Positions 41,300 through 53,507 of a DNA stretch of 64,000 bases are shown piece by piece. Position 1 is the stretch's first letter; each line of letters begins with the position of its first letter. Source of the stretch: Heliopora coerulea. Its lineage: Eukaryota; Cnidaria; Anthozoa; Scleralcyonacea; Helioporidae. The stretch lies in the NCBI GenBank assembly GCA_030142905.1, contig JASJOG010000048.1, forward strand, positions 1,845,501 to 1,909,500, read 5' to 3'. The translations under genes and the position numbers were made by a program. The notes under the pieces were generated by a model. That model worked only from the letters and a program-made list of their open reading frames with translations. It searched no databases and was not told where the DNA came from.

Positions 41300-44200
41300 C
41301 TATCCTGCCGGGAAGGACTTGACGTGGAATAGTACCAACAATGAGTGCGTGGTGGGTGAATGGATTGTTGATACGGTTGGTTTGCTTGGAAATTCCGGGG
41401 TGATTTGCAAGTCTGAGCTTATAATAAATGTCACTGTCGAACAAATACAATGCACTCAGTTTGATATCAGATTGTTTATCTATTTCTTTCGATATCCGAT
41501 AAATTATTCAGTTTTCTTTGACCGCTAGTGCAACCAAGTAGCACTTCTGTTCGAGTGAGAAACTGTTGAAAAGTCGAGGTAAGTTCTATTACTACTCTCT
41601 TAAGATTGTTAATAAATAGGATCTTCAAAGTTAGTAAGTGAATAGATTGAAATGAGTCCAGTGAAATATATTCACATAATAAAGATATTAATAACATCAC
41701 AACCTACAGACGATACAATTTCGAGGGCCGTTCTGGTTTCATATGTTGGTATCAGATTTCTTGATAGCCAGTTCTGAATGTTAGACTCTTCACCCAGGTT
41801 GAGTCGAAAATATCGTGACAAATTTGTTGGAACATATTCGGTTTGACAAAGTGACGACGTTTGTAGGTTGATAATAACTATTTTCCGCTAGCCAGTTCAC
41901 GCCACTTTATTCTGCCGACCAAATACTTTACTACATACTTCTGTTCCTATCTGAAGCAATACGTGGTCCTTAGAATCGGTTGCAATTCATTACAACAATG
42001 TAATGTTGCGCTGATCTTCAAAACTACTAATAGATTAAGAGGATAATTCGGTTATTTTTACATTATATTTGGGACGAAAATTGTGCCGTTTTATACACTA
42101 ATACCGTTTTGCTGAAAGCTAGTCACTTAACCAGTGGTGAAGGGCTCCTCCATTGAAAGGCTAAACGGTACCGTAGTTTAATTTTACGATAAAGTTCGTA
42201 TTAGAAAGTGTAGAATACAACAAACGTTTTTGTTGATTCTTCAATAATACCGGATTGATAAATGATCAACTAAGAATCATCAGTAAAGTTCGTTGATCTG
42301 TATTTCTGTTGTATTTCTCTGACGTACCCAATTGTGGGTTTGAGGTTTTATATCATCTTTTTGTTAATCACTGTGGATTTTGATCTCATGATGTTTGTAG
42401 AAGTAGCTTCCAAAATCGTTGTAATTACAATTGACAACAACAACAGCCACGCAAATCGTTCTTAAAAAATCTTAGCGTGTTTTTGCGACAGCCTAAAATT
42501 AGTCGTTACCTCTTTTAAAATATTTTTTGCTTACAGTAACTTGATGTTTGTAGTGATACCACAGCTTCACTTGGCTATCTTTAAGGACGTACAACTTATC
42601 TTTGGAATGCCTGTTTCGCTATGCACCTGCTGCGAAAATAACAGAAATGATTTTGATGAGATATTTGTTTTTAACCACGTTAAGTTGCTAAGCGCTGATA
42701 ATTTGGCAGTTGAGAACAAAAGAATTCGAATTTGTTGAAGTCAACTCTCAAAAAGGCGAGACTGCTGACGATATTAAAGTGTTAAGTCACGTCCATAATG
42801 TGGGTAAATGTTTAGCGGCGCAGGACGAAAGGGATGAGACGACGAAGGAAAAGTATACCAGCTGGGGGAAGATGTATAATGTTCATAACTACAACTAGAG
42901 GTTGGACCACTGATGCCAAATATTTGTCTGCAATTAGGCGTCGCCATTGCCGAACAACTAGTACCGACTGGGTAACTAGCAATGGCCCAACTGTTCACTG
43001 GTGTTAAGAACTAGAGTTCTTCAGAACTTCGCTTTTTTATCTCTATTGTCTAATAGAAAGGAGGTCATTTATCTTCGTGTTTTAGATTCAAAATCAATGT
43101 CCTTTTTCTCTGGATTCCAATGTTTTAGCTCTTGTCCAGTGCTCAGTAATGCTAAAATGCTGTGGCGTAACCATGGGGCTACGGGGGGTTCAACCCCTAT
43201 AACTACAACGAACTTGAATTTTCAATTCAACAATGAGTCCATAACCGTCATCGGACGATATCTCAATCAGGCCAGCATTGATTTGTGAGCTTGAAACCGC
43301 TCTTGGGGTCGGCATAAGTTGTCGACACGTATTATCTAAAGTGCTGAAGTGAAGATGTGAATGTCTGGGCAATTATAGGCAAATTACTCAACGGACGTTA
43401 ATCAATGACGAATGTCGATTGTCAGAAAATGTGCACTTTGCAGGTCATTGAGTATAGTCAGTACGAAAACTTGATGATCTTTCGTTCTATAAAGCGTACG
43501 CACGTGACATCATTGATGACATGCTGGAGTTCCTTAACAAAAGAATTTTGATCTTCTTTTGTTAGGTATTCTAACATGGCCGCCATGCCCTTGGGTTTTC
43601 GAGTCTCTGGGAACTGAGTGAACACGCTCTGTATTACTCACAATTCAGTTACCATTATTACCGACATTTTTAAGGGAAAAAAGTGACCAAAATTACCATT
43701 ATTTTTGTTCAACGAAAAGTACTCCGTAAATATTGTTACTGTCGACTGCTGTTACCCGCAAACGCTCCAGAGATTCGTAAGTCCCGTTCTGCTTTAATAG
43801 GCTTTAATAATTAAACTTAGCATTTTAAAACTACAAGAACGTTTCTTAGTATACATTCCAGTACTTCTGGTCTTCATTACCCGTCATAGGCTGCCGGTTA
43901 TTTGAAATGACAAGAGAAAATGCGGTACGGATTTCACAAAACTAACAATCATACAGTTAAGTAACTGGCATTCACATCCCTTGCAGCTTGAAACATAGAA
44001 AATCAGAATAAAAATGCTTTCAATCTTCGTAGTTACTGATGTTTTATGCTTTGTTCCTGCATATCAAAAATGCTTCAGGCTTGAGTTATCTGTATGGATA
44101 CTACGATCTAAACAAATGGGATGTGACGAGAGGGAAGAAAAATACAAAAATCTGATCCACTGAACACAGTCCCAAATTGTTTTTATAAACCATAATAAAA

Positions 44201-44560
44201 GGAGAACTGTGGAGAAGTTAATTAGTAAAGTGAGTGTAAGGGTGTGACTAGGGTGAGACGAAAACCTGAACATTCTATGATGTTTAATTATTGGGGTTTA
44301 CGATGTAGAGTCGTAAGCAAGCAATAAAGTTCATATTAAAGTTGTGAATGCTTTCGATATCGTTATTCGTTAAAAGGACTGCTTAATGATGGACTTAACA
44401 TGCTGGTGATGGTAGTTCGTCTGACTGTAGGTAGTTCGTCTGACCGATGTTTGGACGGCCTCAGCGGAGTTCATCTTCGACCCTAAAGATGGGACGAGAA
44501 GATCCATGGCTGAGATCGAATTCTAAAAATGTTTATAATTGAGCGAGTAAATTTCAACCG
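41300..44560. other. Intergenic DNA upstream of gene B
   Basis: No supported gene. CTGTGGCGTAACCATGGGG near 43159-43178 resembles one hAT terminus, but no partner was found. Frames at 41319, 42541 and 43001 have no motif, splice site or coding bias. Confidence 0.45.
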
Positions 44561-44601
44561 CAATGTTTTTGTTTTACGCTTTTAGATTATCAGTGTCTCA
44601 C

Positions 44602-44662
44602 ATGGTGTTCTTTTTTACATTGGTGGCATTGCTCCTCCTGCAATGTCAACTAAGCAATGCAG
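44602..44662 (+). CDS. Gene B exon 1: signal peptide, GC donor
   Basis: The ATG at 44602 starts M-V-F-F-F-T-L-V-A-L-L-L-L-Q-C-Q-L-S-N-A, a strong signal peptide, then G in phase 1. An ATG further upstream at 44563 is in frame, but a TACGCTTTTAG acceptor ends at 44585 between the two, so the second ATG is preferred, as in gene A. The donor is CAG|GCAAGT, a GC-AG intron; GCAAGT is the usual consensus for that minor class. Reading on into the intron gives a stop at 44806. Confidence 0.75.
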
Positions 44663-44981
44663 GCAAGTATTTTAAAAATTCTGTTGAATTGACGTCACCA
44701 GGAATTTGTAAAATATGTGAAATATTTACACGTCGAAACAAGGAGTGTAACGCTACACACTACAGGACAGAGAGTAAGACAGTTGGACCATCTACACGAG
44801 AGAAATAAAACATACCATACATATAAAAAGAACTGATCCATTTATACTAGTACGAAACCTCATCTTGGGTTAGACATGGTTTACGTTAGGACTGATGTTA
44901 TTTTTGCACTGTTTATGCGAGTATATTTATCGTCTTACGTAAATCAAGTTTGATTCATCTGGAATGAATGGCACTACTGTT

Positions 44982-45655
44982 CATAGGCGTAGAGTTTTCT
45001 TACTGCCAGGGTGGTCCAAAACTGAAGGTGCGTGTGCCTGACCTCAGGATTTGTGATTGTTGGACGTTCTATGGAAATTAGGTGATTTTTTAATTTTATG
45101 GAGCTGGCTTATTAATCTACCAGTCAGTTTAAGAAACAAGTTTGAAATTTTGAATACTTTCGTTAATATGTCTTTAAGTCAACACTGACACTGGATAGGA
45201 ATAAATAATTAAAACAAACAACTAAGTCAATGGTACATATTAAAATTGACCAATATCATATAAACCAGAGTTCTAGTTAGATGACCGAAATTTGTTCCTT
45301 CTCATGATGGTTTTTGAAATAAAATCGTCAACGAGGTTATCTATTGACAAACAGACCAAGGTAGATTTGTACACATTCATGGTGGCAACTGAATTCAAAA
45401 TTAAGGCATGGTTTCTCTCTAAGTTCTCGAATTTGCATGCTGGATTTAGGCCATTTTCTCAGAGGCATTATAGCTGCTTTTTGGAAAAAAAAATGATGAG
45501 GCTTTTACGATCATATAACGCCGACCAGTATGTCAGTAACACTGTCATTCATCAATCACTTGTCAATTGATGTAAAATTCTAGGGGGCTAAGTCCCCCCA
45601 AAACCATTTCTAAGGGGGTTAAAGCTCCTCACCTCCCCCATACTCTACGCCTATG
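44982..45655. mobile_element. hAT-like element with CATAGGCGTAGAGT ends
   Basis: CATAGGCGTAGAGT at 44982-44995 is exactly complementary to ACTCTACGCCTATG at 45642-45655. Flanks share only ACTG at slightly offset positions, so no clean 8-bp duplication is seen. No transposase is encoded. Confidence 0.65.
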
Positions 45656-46484
45656 CAACTGATACAGTTTAGGAGGCATTGCTGTCATTCATAAAGGCTG
45701 AGCATTTAATCTCTTATGTTAGGCTCATCTTATTTTTCTCATATAAACGGCCTTATTCTGGATTGCTTCTAAGAGCAACTCCAAAAGAAGGACCAGCTAA
45801 GATCAGACTAACATAAACTAAAACATTGAGGCTCTTTAATTATACTATTTTCCACAGTTCCCAAGTATGATTCAGCCTCTCCATGACCCAGTGCTAGCAT
45901 ATATTATCACTTGTTTTATGCACTTGTGAATTTCAGTTGCAATTTTTATGCACAGAAAATACAAAAAAATGTTTTAGGGCAAAATTACATAATATTAATA
46001 TAGGCTCAGTGCAATTAAACCTAACCAACATTAGAAGAAAGCCTATTTACGCATTATGGAAAATTCAAAATCAACGAGTTACATGTCATCAAAGTTCCCG
46101 AGCAATGTCAATCAAAGCAGACATTGTAACACTTTTGAAACTTAATGTGTGTTTTGGGACGGTGTCCATCCAGAGACATTCAACCATAAAAACTGCGCGC
46201 ATAAATGTTCGTAAAATCGTGAATGCTCTACACGTAACGCAAAAATGAGCACATGACAGTCGCCTGTAAGCCTATAAATCTGTTTACTTTATGGCTATAT
46301 GGGTAGTTAGGCCTCTTTGTATCATGTATACCTGTTTGTGTTTGCGTGTGTTTGCACGTAAATATGTATGCATGCATGTGTGCATATATGATATAACTAT
46401 GAATGTATATATACGAATGAATGTATGCATGTACGTACATTTGTAAGTATAGATAGATAGATGGACTGAAAGACAGACAGACCT

Positions 46485-46600
46485 ATAGATATCGGCAACT
46501 CAGTGGTTGCAAGGTCGCACCGGTTATATGAATGTTGAGGGTTCGATCCCCCCCGTACCTTATACTACGTTTTTCTTAGTACGTGAACGTGATGAACGTC
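46485..46600 (+). repeat. tRNA-derived SINE
   Basis: GGCAACTCAGTGGTTGCAAGG (A-box-like) and GAGGGTTCGATCCCC (B box) are followed by GTGATGAACGTCCACTT, the SINE tail seen at 13-14 kb. A (GATA)/(GACA) tract precedes it. Confidence 0.7.
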
Positions 46601-46739
46601 CACTTATTTTCTGTAACACCAGTCAATAATGCCTAACTCCCACAAACTCAATTTTGTTTCACGTTTGTGTCGATTAAAAAAGCTACTTTGATATTAGTTT
46701 TCTTTGTAAACATTTTGGATAGTGAGCTCTTAATTCATA

Positions 46740-47100
46740 TATATTTTAGCCTAGTGTTTTAAATCCGATAAAACACGATTTGCGAGTTTTTTAAATGTCT
46801 AATAAAATCAACCTTGTGATACGCTAGATCATGAAGAAAGCTTGGAAGTTTATGTATTCTAAGACGACAAAATTAACTTCTTCATATATAAAGTCACATC
46901 TGTCTTTATTACATATTAAGGCCAAAAAAAATTCACGAAGAATCTATGCATGAAGAAAATACAAAGGAAAATTTTAACCGTGTCGTCTCTTTATATGTGA
47001 TAAAGACACATGTATTTATATGTGAAGAAGAAGTTAATTTTCTCGGTTTGGAAAACATAAATTTCCAAACTTTCTTCACGAAAATCTCGACTTTAAGACC
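46740..47100. repeat. Foldback repeat, two inverted arms
   Basis: Left arm 46740-46930 (AAGAAAGCTTGGAAGTTTATG, AACTTCTTCATATATAAAGTC) is inverted in 46935-47100 (ACATAAATTTCCAAACTTTCTTC, GTGAAGAAGAAGTTAATTTT). Related single-arm copies lie at 26.88-27.15 kb and 22.59 kb. Confidence 0.75.
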
Positions 47101-47132
47101 CAACCGAGACCTGCTGCGAAAATACAACTTTT

Positions 47133-47207
47133 GGCCTTCCGGCTGGGAATCGAACCCGCGACCCCGCAAATCTAGTGCGATGCTCCGGCAACTGAGCTAC
47201 GAAGGCC
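47133..47207 (-). repeat. tRNA-like SINE head, near-complete acceptor pairing
   Basis: On the - strand GGCCTTCGTAGCTCAGTTG begins and CCGGAAGGCC ends a 74-nt unit with A box TAGCTCAGTTG and B box GGGTTCGATTCCC. GGCCTTC/GAAGGCC pairs perfectly, but the position-8 T falls one base late and the T stem is imperfect. I therefore call a SINE head and not a tRNA gene. Confidence 0.6.
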
Positions 47208-47341
47208 GTTGCCCAGAACATGGCCACAAGTTCAGTATTTATGAGGTGGGAATGCCGATTGAGTGAAGAGTATATTCAGAAAAAATATTTTCGTTCATCA
47301 GAATTGTTCACTTACGATAAGCAGTCGAGTGAAAATGCCAT

Positions 47342-47376
<35 letters not shown>
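47342..47376. repeat. (TA)n microsatellite
   Basis: About 17 TA units. Confidence 0.95.
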
Positions 47377-47378
<2 letters not shown>

Positions 47379-47619
47379 AATGTTAACTAAAACTGTCCTT
47401 TACGTCGCTACCTAAAGTTTCACGCTGATTACCTGCTATATATTTGCACAAAACATCTGCAAATATCTGCGATACAAATATCTGCGATACAAACGTATCA
47501 ACATATGACACAAAACATATCAACATATCAAGTTAAAAGTCTTTTACATTAAGTCCCAATGGAACAAAACTATTCATTTTTTCCGCTCAAAAGCTTTCCC
47601 GTTTGTTAAAACGGGTTCT

Positions 47620-47960
47620 ATTTTTAATAGTACCGATGAAAAGAAATCTTTTCACATCAACTATTCTTTTGGTTGTGATTCAAGTGGGGTTGTTTATTTG
47701 ATTACATGAAAGAGATGTGCCAAACAATACGTTGGAAGTACGATAACAAAATTTAGAAAGAGATTTAATAACCATAAGAGTTCGATGAATAGAGATGGTA
47801 ATGGACAGAGGGGTATTTGTGCGGAACATTTATATGCACATTTTTTTGAAGAAGGACATTTGGATTAAACGATTTGGAAATTCAAATAATAGATGTTACG
47901 GACAAGAGACTCTACGAAAAGGGAAAGCTTTTGGGCGGAAAAAGTAATAGTTTTGTTCCA
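47620..47960 (+). pseudogene. PLE GIY-YIG fragment
   Basis: The + strand gives Y-S-F-G-C-D-S-S-G-V-V-Y-L-I-T, a stop, then KRCAKQYVGSTITKFRKRFN and N-H-K-S-S. It continues through F-E-E-G-H with further stops. C-x-S-x2-V-V-Y-L-I and Q-Y-V-G-S-T-x2-F-R-x-R-F-N-x-H are those of PLE nucleases. A strong 5-bp GGGGC-TGC-GCCCC stem with flanking CAGAAGA and GAAA at 48048-48072 is a mutated hammerhead-like motif. Confidence 0.85.
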
Positions 47961-48729
47961 TTGGGACTGAATGTAAAAGACTTGTAACTTATGCAAATGA
48001 CTTCTGTAAAGCTTTGTAAAAACTTCCGTTGTTGGTAGTAGGTTTATCAGAAGAAGGGGCTGCGCCCCGAAATATTATGTTTTTTAAGATTTTACCATTG
48101 AAGTCAACAAATTTTTGGAAGAATTGATGTTATATGTAGATTGATTATTTGAAGAGCTGGTTCTTGACGTTTATATACCCACTTTTTGAGTTAATTCCAT
48201 TGATAGATTCATTCTGTTTCGCACAACCTAGTGTGAACAGGCCTGCTCTATCGTGATGGTCAATTTCTTCATTTATTCCCCTTGGCGTTCCGTGGCTACT
48301 TTAAGTGGGGAAGGATCACAGGCTTCGCAGCCTCTTTTGTTTCTTTTACAGATCAACCTAGCATCTTTTACCAATCATAGGCATAATTTTTGGTACGTTT
48401 TAACCACAAAGCAAGGTTGTCCCGATCGACTATAAGTTTTACTAGTCGTTTAGAAAAAAAACGGTGTTGCCGCACTTCCGCACTCACTCCACAATACGCC
48501 TATTATCGTTTCATACTCAACGTCATCTTTTAAACTCTCACGAACTTGACCGATTAGCGAGAGCTAAGACGAGCAGAATGCCCATGATTGATTACTTTCA
48601 GAAGTTTTTTATAGTTTTTGGAGAGATGCTTCCAAGTAAAAACTGTGAAAATGTTAAAATGTATGATTCTAACGAGCAAAATAACTAAAGGAAGTTAAGA
48701 GATTTAAGATATGCTTTGTTTTGTTCTAG

Positions 48730-48768
48730 GATTTTGCGCTGACGATGAACTTGCTGGAGTCTGTTTTG
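48730..48768 (+). CDS. Gene B exon 2: 39-nt microexon, C-x8-C loop
   Basis: TTGTTCTAG|GA...TTTTG|GTAAGTAA bounds the exon, phase 1 in and out. With the preceding G it reads G-F-C-A-D-D-E-L-A-G-V-C-F. It aligns without gaps to gene A exon 2: G-F-C, an A-G two residues before the second Cys, then C-F. The middle of the loop is acidic here and polar in A, so the loop has diverged while the frame and cysteines are kept. Confidence 0.82.
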
Positions 48769-48889
48769 GTAAGTAATATTAAAGTTACAATGTCACCATG
48801 TTACAAAGTTTTGTCATATAACATCAAAACACAGAACCTTCATTAATGTTGCTCAAAGTTGATCGTCTAGGGTTGAGTAGCCTTGAGGA

Positions 48890-49900
48890 AGACCGTCAAA
48901 AGTGTTTGCTGCGAATGATATTTCGAAGGCCTTGGCGGTGGTCATCTTCAGAATCAATTGAGGACGCCAATCAGGCTCGCCTGTGAACAGTATGTGTATC
49001 TGGTTCTTCACATCATGCTGTTTATATGAGAAACTTGCAGTTTGTAGATGTTTGAAGGTGTAGTCAGTTTGAGGGTGCAGTTTGCTTCAAGAGCGTCTAT
49101 TGTTTTGTGGTTTGTTCCAAGTCTCGAACTTGTATTTATTACGGTGCTCATAGTTTTTTTATCATCGATTCAGTGGCTCCCGTTCCAAGTTGATACATCA
49201 ACTTTCTAATTTAAAACGTTGTTCGTTGCCTGCTCACTAAGTAATACATTCTCCCAGTCAACCTTTGTTTCATATGTCGGTTGTGCTCAGCGGTGTTATT
49301 GGTTCTGTCGCCGTTTTTTGTTATGTGTCTGTGTTAAGTCTGATGTTGAAGTCTTTGCCTGCCTCATCTATATATGCGGTCTGGCAGTCGGCACATTCAA
49401 TCTTGAGGGGCTCATGATTTCTGTCGCGTGGGCATTCTGTGTCTTTCACATATGCGATAAAATTATAGTCGGTCTGTGCGTAACAGGAATGTTGTAAGGT
49501 CCTAAGGTACTTGAGGTGATCTCAGGATTTTGTGTTGGTTAGGTTCGTTGTTTTGCTGGCCTGAACTCCACTGACAGACCGAGCACAACATTGACCGAAA
49601 CTCGGCAGACATCAAACAACGTCTTATATTAGAAATCTGGCATATCCGCTTGTAACAAGAACCATTGCACTAATCAGAACAGTTATCAGCAGCTAACAAA
49701 AGACTAATTCGGAACTTGAAACAAACCACAGAACAATAGGCTCACTTTAAACAAACTGCTGACTCACACTGACAACAACGAGATACACCAACAGACTGCT
49801 GAAGGATAATTCGATACTTCAAATCCATCAACTAACAGTTCTAGAAGACATTCGTAAGGAATATGGTTAGAATCAGATCTCAAGATCTACTATGGTTCCT
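48890..49900. pseudogene. PLE remnants in both orientations
   Basis: A - strand CTGAAGATGACCACC ... GAAATATC motif (complement near 48945-48951) is followed by - strand I-E-C-A-D-C-Q-T-A-Y-I-D-E-A-G-K-D-F-N (49300-49410), a decayed Y-I-G-E-x-G-R core. On the + strand 49590-49700 reads S-A-D-I-K-Q-R-L-I-L-E-I-W-H-I, the downstream part of such a domain. All are heavily mutated. Confidence 0.55.
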
Positions 49901-50161
49901 GCTCCAACCTTCAGGATTTTGGAATTATGTATGTAACTGAATTTAAAACGAGGTTCGAAGGACTGTCAGCGTATATTTGAAAAGACATGTTAAACTCAAC
50001 GTTTTTGGGGGGGAAAGCGATCAAGGCTCCTCTAAACAATTATTAATACGTGAGTAACTAGAAAAACTACCTCCTACTTCCAGCTTGAGTAGCGAGGGGT
50101 CGTTGACTTGATTTGTTTATGTATGATGCAAAATTAATTTTGTTCATATCGATCATTTCAG

Positions 50162-50378
50162 AGGACAAGATCAAACCGATGGCCATAGCAGCAGCAGTCG
50201 TTGGTTTTGTTCTGGGCATCTCCACAGTTTTGCTGGCCACGGCTTTGCTTTGTAAAGCGAAACGACGAAAGAGGACCAAAGAGAGGGTTTATCACCAATC
50301 ATATCAGAAGCCACGCAGTTTCAGAGGACCTTGTGAAAACAAAGGGTTCGAAAATGCCTCTCATTACCGTGTTACAAG
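50162..50378 (+). CDS. Gene B exon 3: transmembrane segment
   Basis: CGATCATTTCAG|AG...ACAAG|GTACGT, phase 1 in and 2 out. With the incoming G it reads E-D-K-I-K-P, then helix MAIAAAVVGFVLGISTVLLA plus T-A-L-L-C and a strongly basic K-A-K-R-R-K-R-T-K-E-R. G-F-V-L-G is at the same place as G-C-V-F-G in gene A. The remainder of the exon encodes juxtamembrane tail with Y-H-Q-S-Y-Q-K-P and N-K-G-F-E-N. Translating past the donor gives a stop 25 codons on. Confidence 0.85.
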
Positions 50379-51586
50379 GTACGTTATCAGAACGATTCAC
50401 TATCTTGAACGCCTAGTACCGAAAAATTGTTATGTGCTTAACTTACAATGACAAAAAGGACCTGGTGTGATTGGACTAAGCCAAGATGTGCCAATCAGTT
50501 CAGAAGGTACTTTTGTTAATACAAAGATCTATCTTTTTCATGCGAGTTTGCGTATCTTGGCTTGAATGTTAAAACCTGACCAACCACCCTCAGGTACTCG
50601 TACACACTAACTTGAAAGAGCTCACGCCGCCTCGTGAGAGGAGATATAAGTGGTGCTTGGAGTTTTCGGTGCTGCGGCCGTGCTACAAGGGCAGTAATTG
50701 TAGGCCCAACGAATGTGAACTTAAAGTAGCTGTTTCTTTAAGTTCGCAGAGGATCTATTGCGTAGACGCAATAAAAAGATAAGCTAAAAAAGCACGTCAA
50801 CAAAGGACAGTGGAGGGTTTACCAAAGTTCTGTTTGCGTACAGTGGTTAGGTCATTCTTTATAACAACGAAAAGAAGAAAATCCGATTCATTTCATACAA
50901 TTGTAATTAGGCACCTTTCCAATGTTGGAAAATTTCATTTCAAGTTACGTTACACATCGGGATGTTTCTCTCTAATCTTGCTCATCATCCATGAATTTTT
51001 CTCACCTATGTTTAGTTACCAGTTTTAAGATTTTGCTGATTTAGTGTTTTTTGTTCGTCCAGTACGGCAAAAAATAGAAGCAGAGGAATCGGTAAGTTGA
51101 TAACTAGAGACGACAATGGGCAGGAAAGTTTAGAAGTTTCCAATCAGTGTTTTTAATTTAAGATGCCAATTCAAGTAGAAGCCAGATGGAGGAGCAGGGC
51201 GCTAATGGCGCCAGACATGGCCAGAAATTGAGGACCCGCATCAGTTTGATTTGCGGGCTCAATTTCCGAATGCTTTATTTACTAGTATATGCTAATAGAC
51301 GCCTTTCAATACGCAATTTCTATTGTGAATCAAAATTAGATATAGCCCAGGTGGAAGATCAGAAATTTTCAAATATACAAAGTGAAGTTTATAAGAAATC
51401 AAATTAAAAAGATTTACAAGCTGAAGCAAAAACTTTTTTCTTGGTAAATTTTAACAAAAAAACGCTGTTAAAGAGCAATGTTTCGCTTGTTTATGCCACG
51501 TTCGGCACTTATCTTGTCTGATTTACGTACATTATGAGACACAAAAGCCATACATTTTTGGATATTTGGGAATCTACTTGAATTCG
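50379..51586 (+). other. Gene B intron 3, left part
   Basis: A possible 29-nt exon at 51063-51091 (CGTCCAG|T...G|GTAAGT) would break the phase to exon 4 and is not included. Nothing else is recognised. Confidence 0.4.
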
Positions 51587-52082
51587 TGGAGCTCCCTCTT
51601 AACGGACACTTATCTAAGACGGGCACCTCTGTAAGACAGACACCACGTTTAGTTCTGGCCGTTTATACATTATTTTAAAATAACCAAACTCTTTCTAAGA
51701 CGGACAACGGACACTTTTCAAGTCGAAAAAGGTTCAAAATACCTCCCAGAGCGAACAGACAATGGCTTGATCAATATATTCGGATAACGAAACTTTAATG
51801 TCACAATAACGAAGACGACTTCTGTTCGAAAAATTAACAAATTCTAACTCCTATGGTTATCTGCCTGACATAAATTCAAGGGCTTCTGCTTGAAACGTCA
51901 GTACCATTCTCTGGTGACAGAAAGACGAGTGCTGAGTGAACGAGGTTTAATCGCTTTCATACTGATCGCTGGGGTCAGATTACGTCATCTCCCTCTAAGA
52001 CGGACTCCTCTCTAAGGCGGACTTATAAGAGCGGTCCTGAAAGTGTCAGTCTTGAAGGGAATTCACTATCTGTTCACTGTAT
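51587..52082. mobile_element. MITE with repeated CTAAGACGGACACCT-like units
   Basis: The left side has CTCTTAACGGACACTTATCTAAGACGGGCACCTCTGTAAGACAG (51596-51640, cited by position). The right side repeats CCCTCTAAGACGGACTCCTCTCTAAGGCGGAC at 51991-52022. Such arrays are common at the ends of small Tc1/mariner-like elements. Ends are not exactly defined. Confidence 0.5.
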
Positions 52083-53040
52083 GTTTATTTTCGAGAACCT
52101 ATTTTGCCTTGACGAGCTGTAACAGAATTTGCATTTGTAATTGTTTGTTAGTTACTTATATTGTTGACGTAGACCTGAAGGAATTTTAAACCTTATACAA
52201 TGTGTGCTTGATTTTGACCAATGAAGTCGGTATAAGGCCGCCATCTTAAAATTTTCTGTTAAGGAACAAGCCCATACTTGTGGGTGTGTGGAGTCCTCAA
52301 TAACTTCCACGAACTCTGATTTAACAGTAATCTTTAATTTATTAAATTGTTAATGTAACTTTCATGGATTAAATTCAAGGGGATTTACGGCTGTGAATAG
52401 TAAGGAAAAACAAAAACGTCCCTCCAAGCCTAGCTCTGCAATCATCAGAATCCCTTCCCCTACGACAATAACAAAATTAGGAAGTTTATAAAGGCAAGAA
52501 CATTTCCGGCACTTGGGTTAACTTCAATACGGTCAAAAACATAGTAGTGTTTTAGTTAGTGTTTCAGTTTCTGGACTCAAAGACTCCGACACCTTTAACC
52601 AACACATTCAAGACAGACAATCAATTTGACAATGACTTTTTTGTTGAGTATCGCCATCTCAGAGTTCGAGGAGAAGGTACAGGTGGGCCAGTGGTGGTGC
52701 ACGTATCTCTAACCACCAGCCGCTCCATGCAGTTATTTGATTAAAGTTACCTCAGTCTCATGTGAACAGAGTGTTGTCCAGTTCGACTCTACCAAGCATC
52801 GCAAATTTTCTCTGGAAACTCCTTTTCCACCTGTAGTAACAGTGGCCCCATGAGGGGGGCCCTTACTGGATCTCTAGGGAAAACAGCTAAGTTAGCTGAT
52901 CGAGTTATCCAGTATAAATACACTTCACTTGCTTTCCTTTATTCCCAAATTACTGTAGTATATTCAAACGTAAAATTTAGCGTTCGCTAATCTCAAACCT
53001 GAAATTTGCAAATAAACGATAAACTGTATAGATTATCGCG

Positions 53041-53200
53041 GGATGGTCGTCAAGCTCAAACCTCAGTAAAACGATTTCTGAGTCCTAGACGGAGGTCGAA
53101 CCCACAACCTTCTGATGTTTTGATCCTCGTTGAGTTTGATGAACGTCCCGTGATCATCCATAAATATTTTCAAGCTCCCAGATCCAAAACATTAGTGCCA
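53041..53200. repeat. tRNA-derived SINE fragments, inverted
   Basis: A - strand head (ACGATTTCTGAGTCCTAGACGGAGGTCGAACCC, 53073-53105) is followed by + strand tail sequence (TTGATGAACGTCC, TTTTCAAGCTCCCA). It is the same family as at 13-14 kb. Confidence 0.75.
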
Positions 53201-53507
53201 ACAATAAACTATTCGAAAATATCAGTGATTACCTTCAGCTCAACCGTCCTCAATGTGAGGAGAACGCTGAGGATATAAGTATCTCAAAGGCATTAATAAT
53301 TCACGAGATAATAAACTAATCACAACCACTCATTTCGTCATAAGACTGAAGTTGGATATTCCAGTTAAACACACCAAAATCATATAACACAACAGAAGTT
53401 AGATGAAAACCGGTTTTCATCTAATCAGCGAGATCTTAATTAAAAATTCACAAAACAGACAACAACAAAAAATTTTCCCACGCAAGTTTATTAATTATCA
53501 AGCAAAC

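Larger units (their letters stand above)
44663..48729 (+). other. Gene B intron 1 (GC-AG)
   Basis: 4.1 kb, phase 1. It contains a hAT-like element, SINEs, a foldback repeat, a TA tract and a PLE nuclease fragment. Confidence 0.55.

Noticed and set aside
43120..43300. hAT element starting CTGTGGCGTAACC
   Set aside because: Only one terminus-like sequence was found; no complementary partner or target duplication.
47133..47207. Functional tRNA gene
   Set aside because: The acceptor stem pairs, but T8 spacing and T-stem pairing are wrong and no sensible anticodon loop forms. It is embedded in a foldback repeat.
51063..51091. Possible 29-nt exon of gene B between exons 3 and 4
   Set aside because: The flanking AG and GTAAGT look good, but its length would put exon 4 out of frame and give an early stop. 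Direct joining of exons 3 and 4 restores a full frame.
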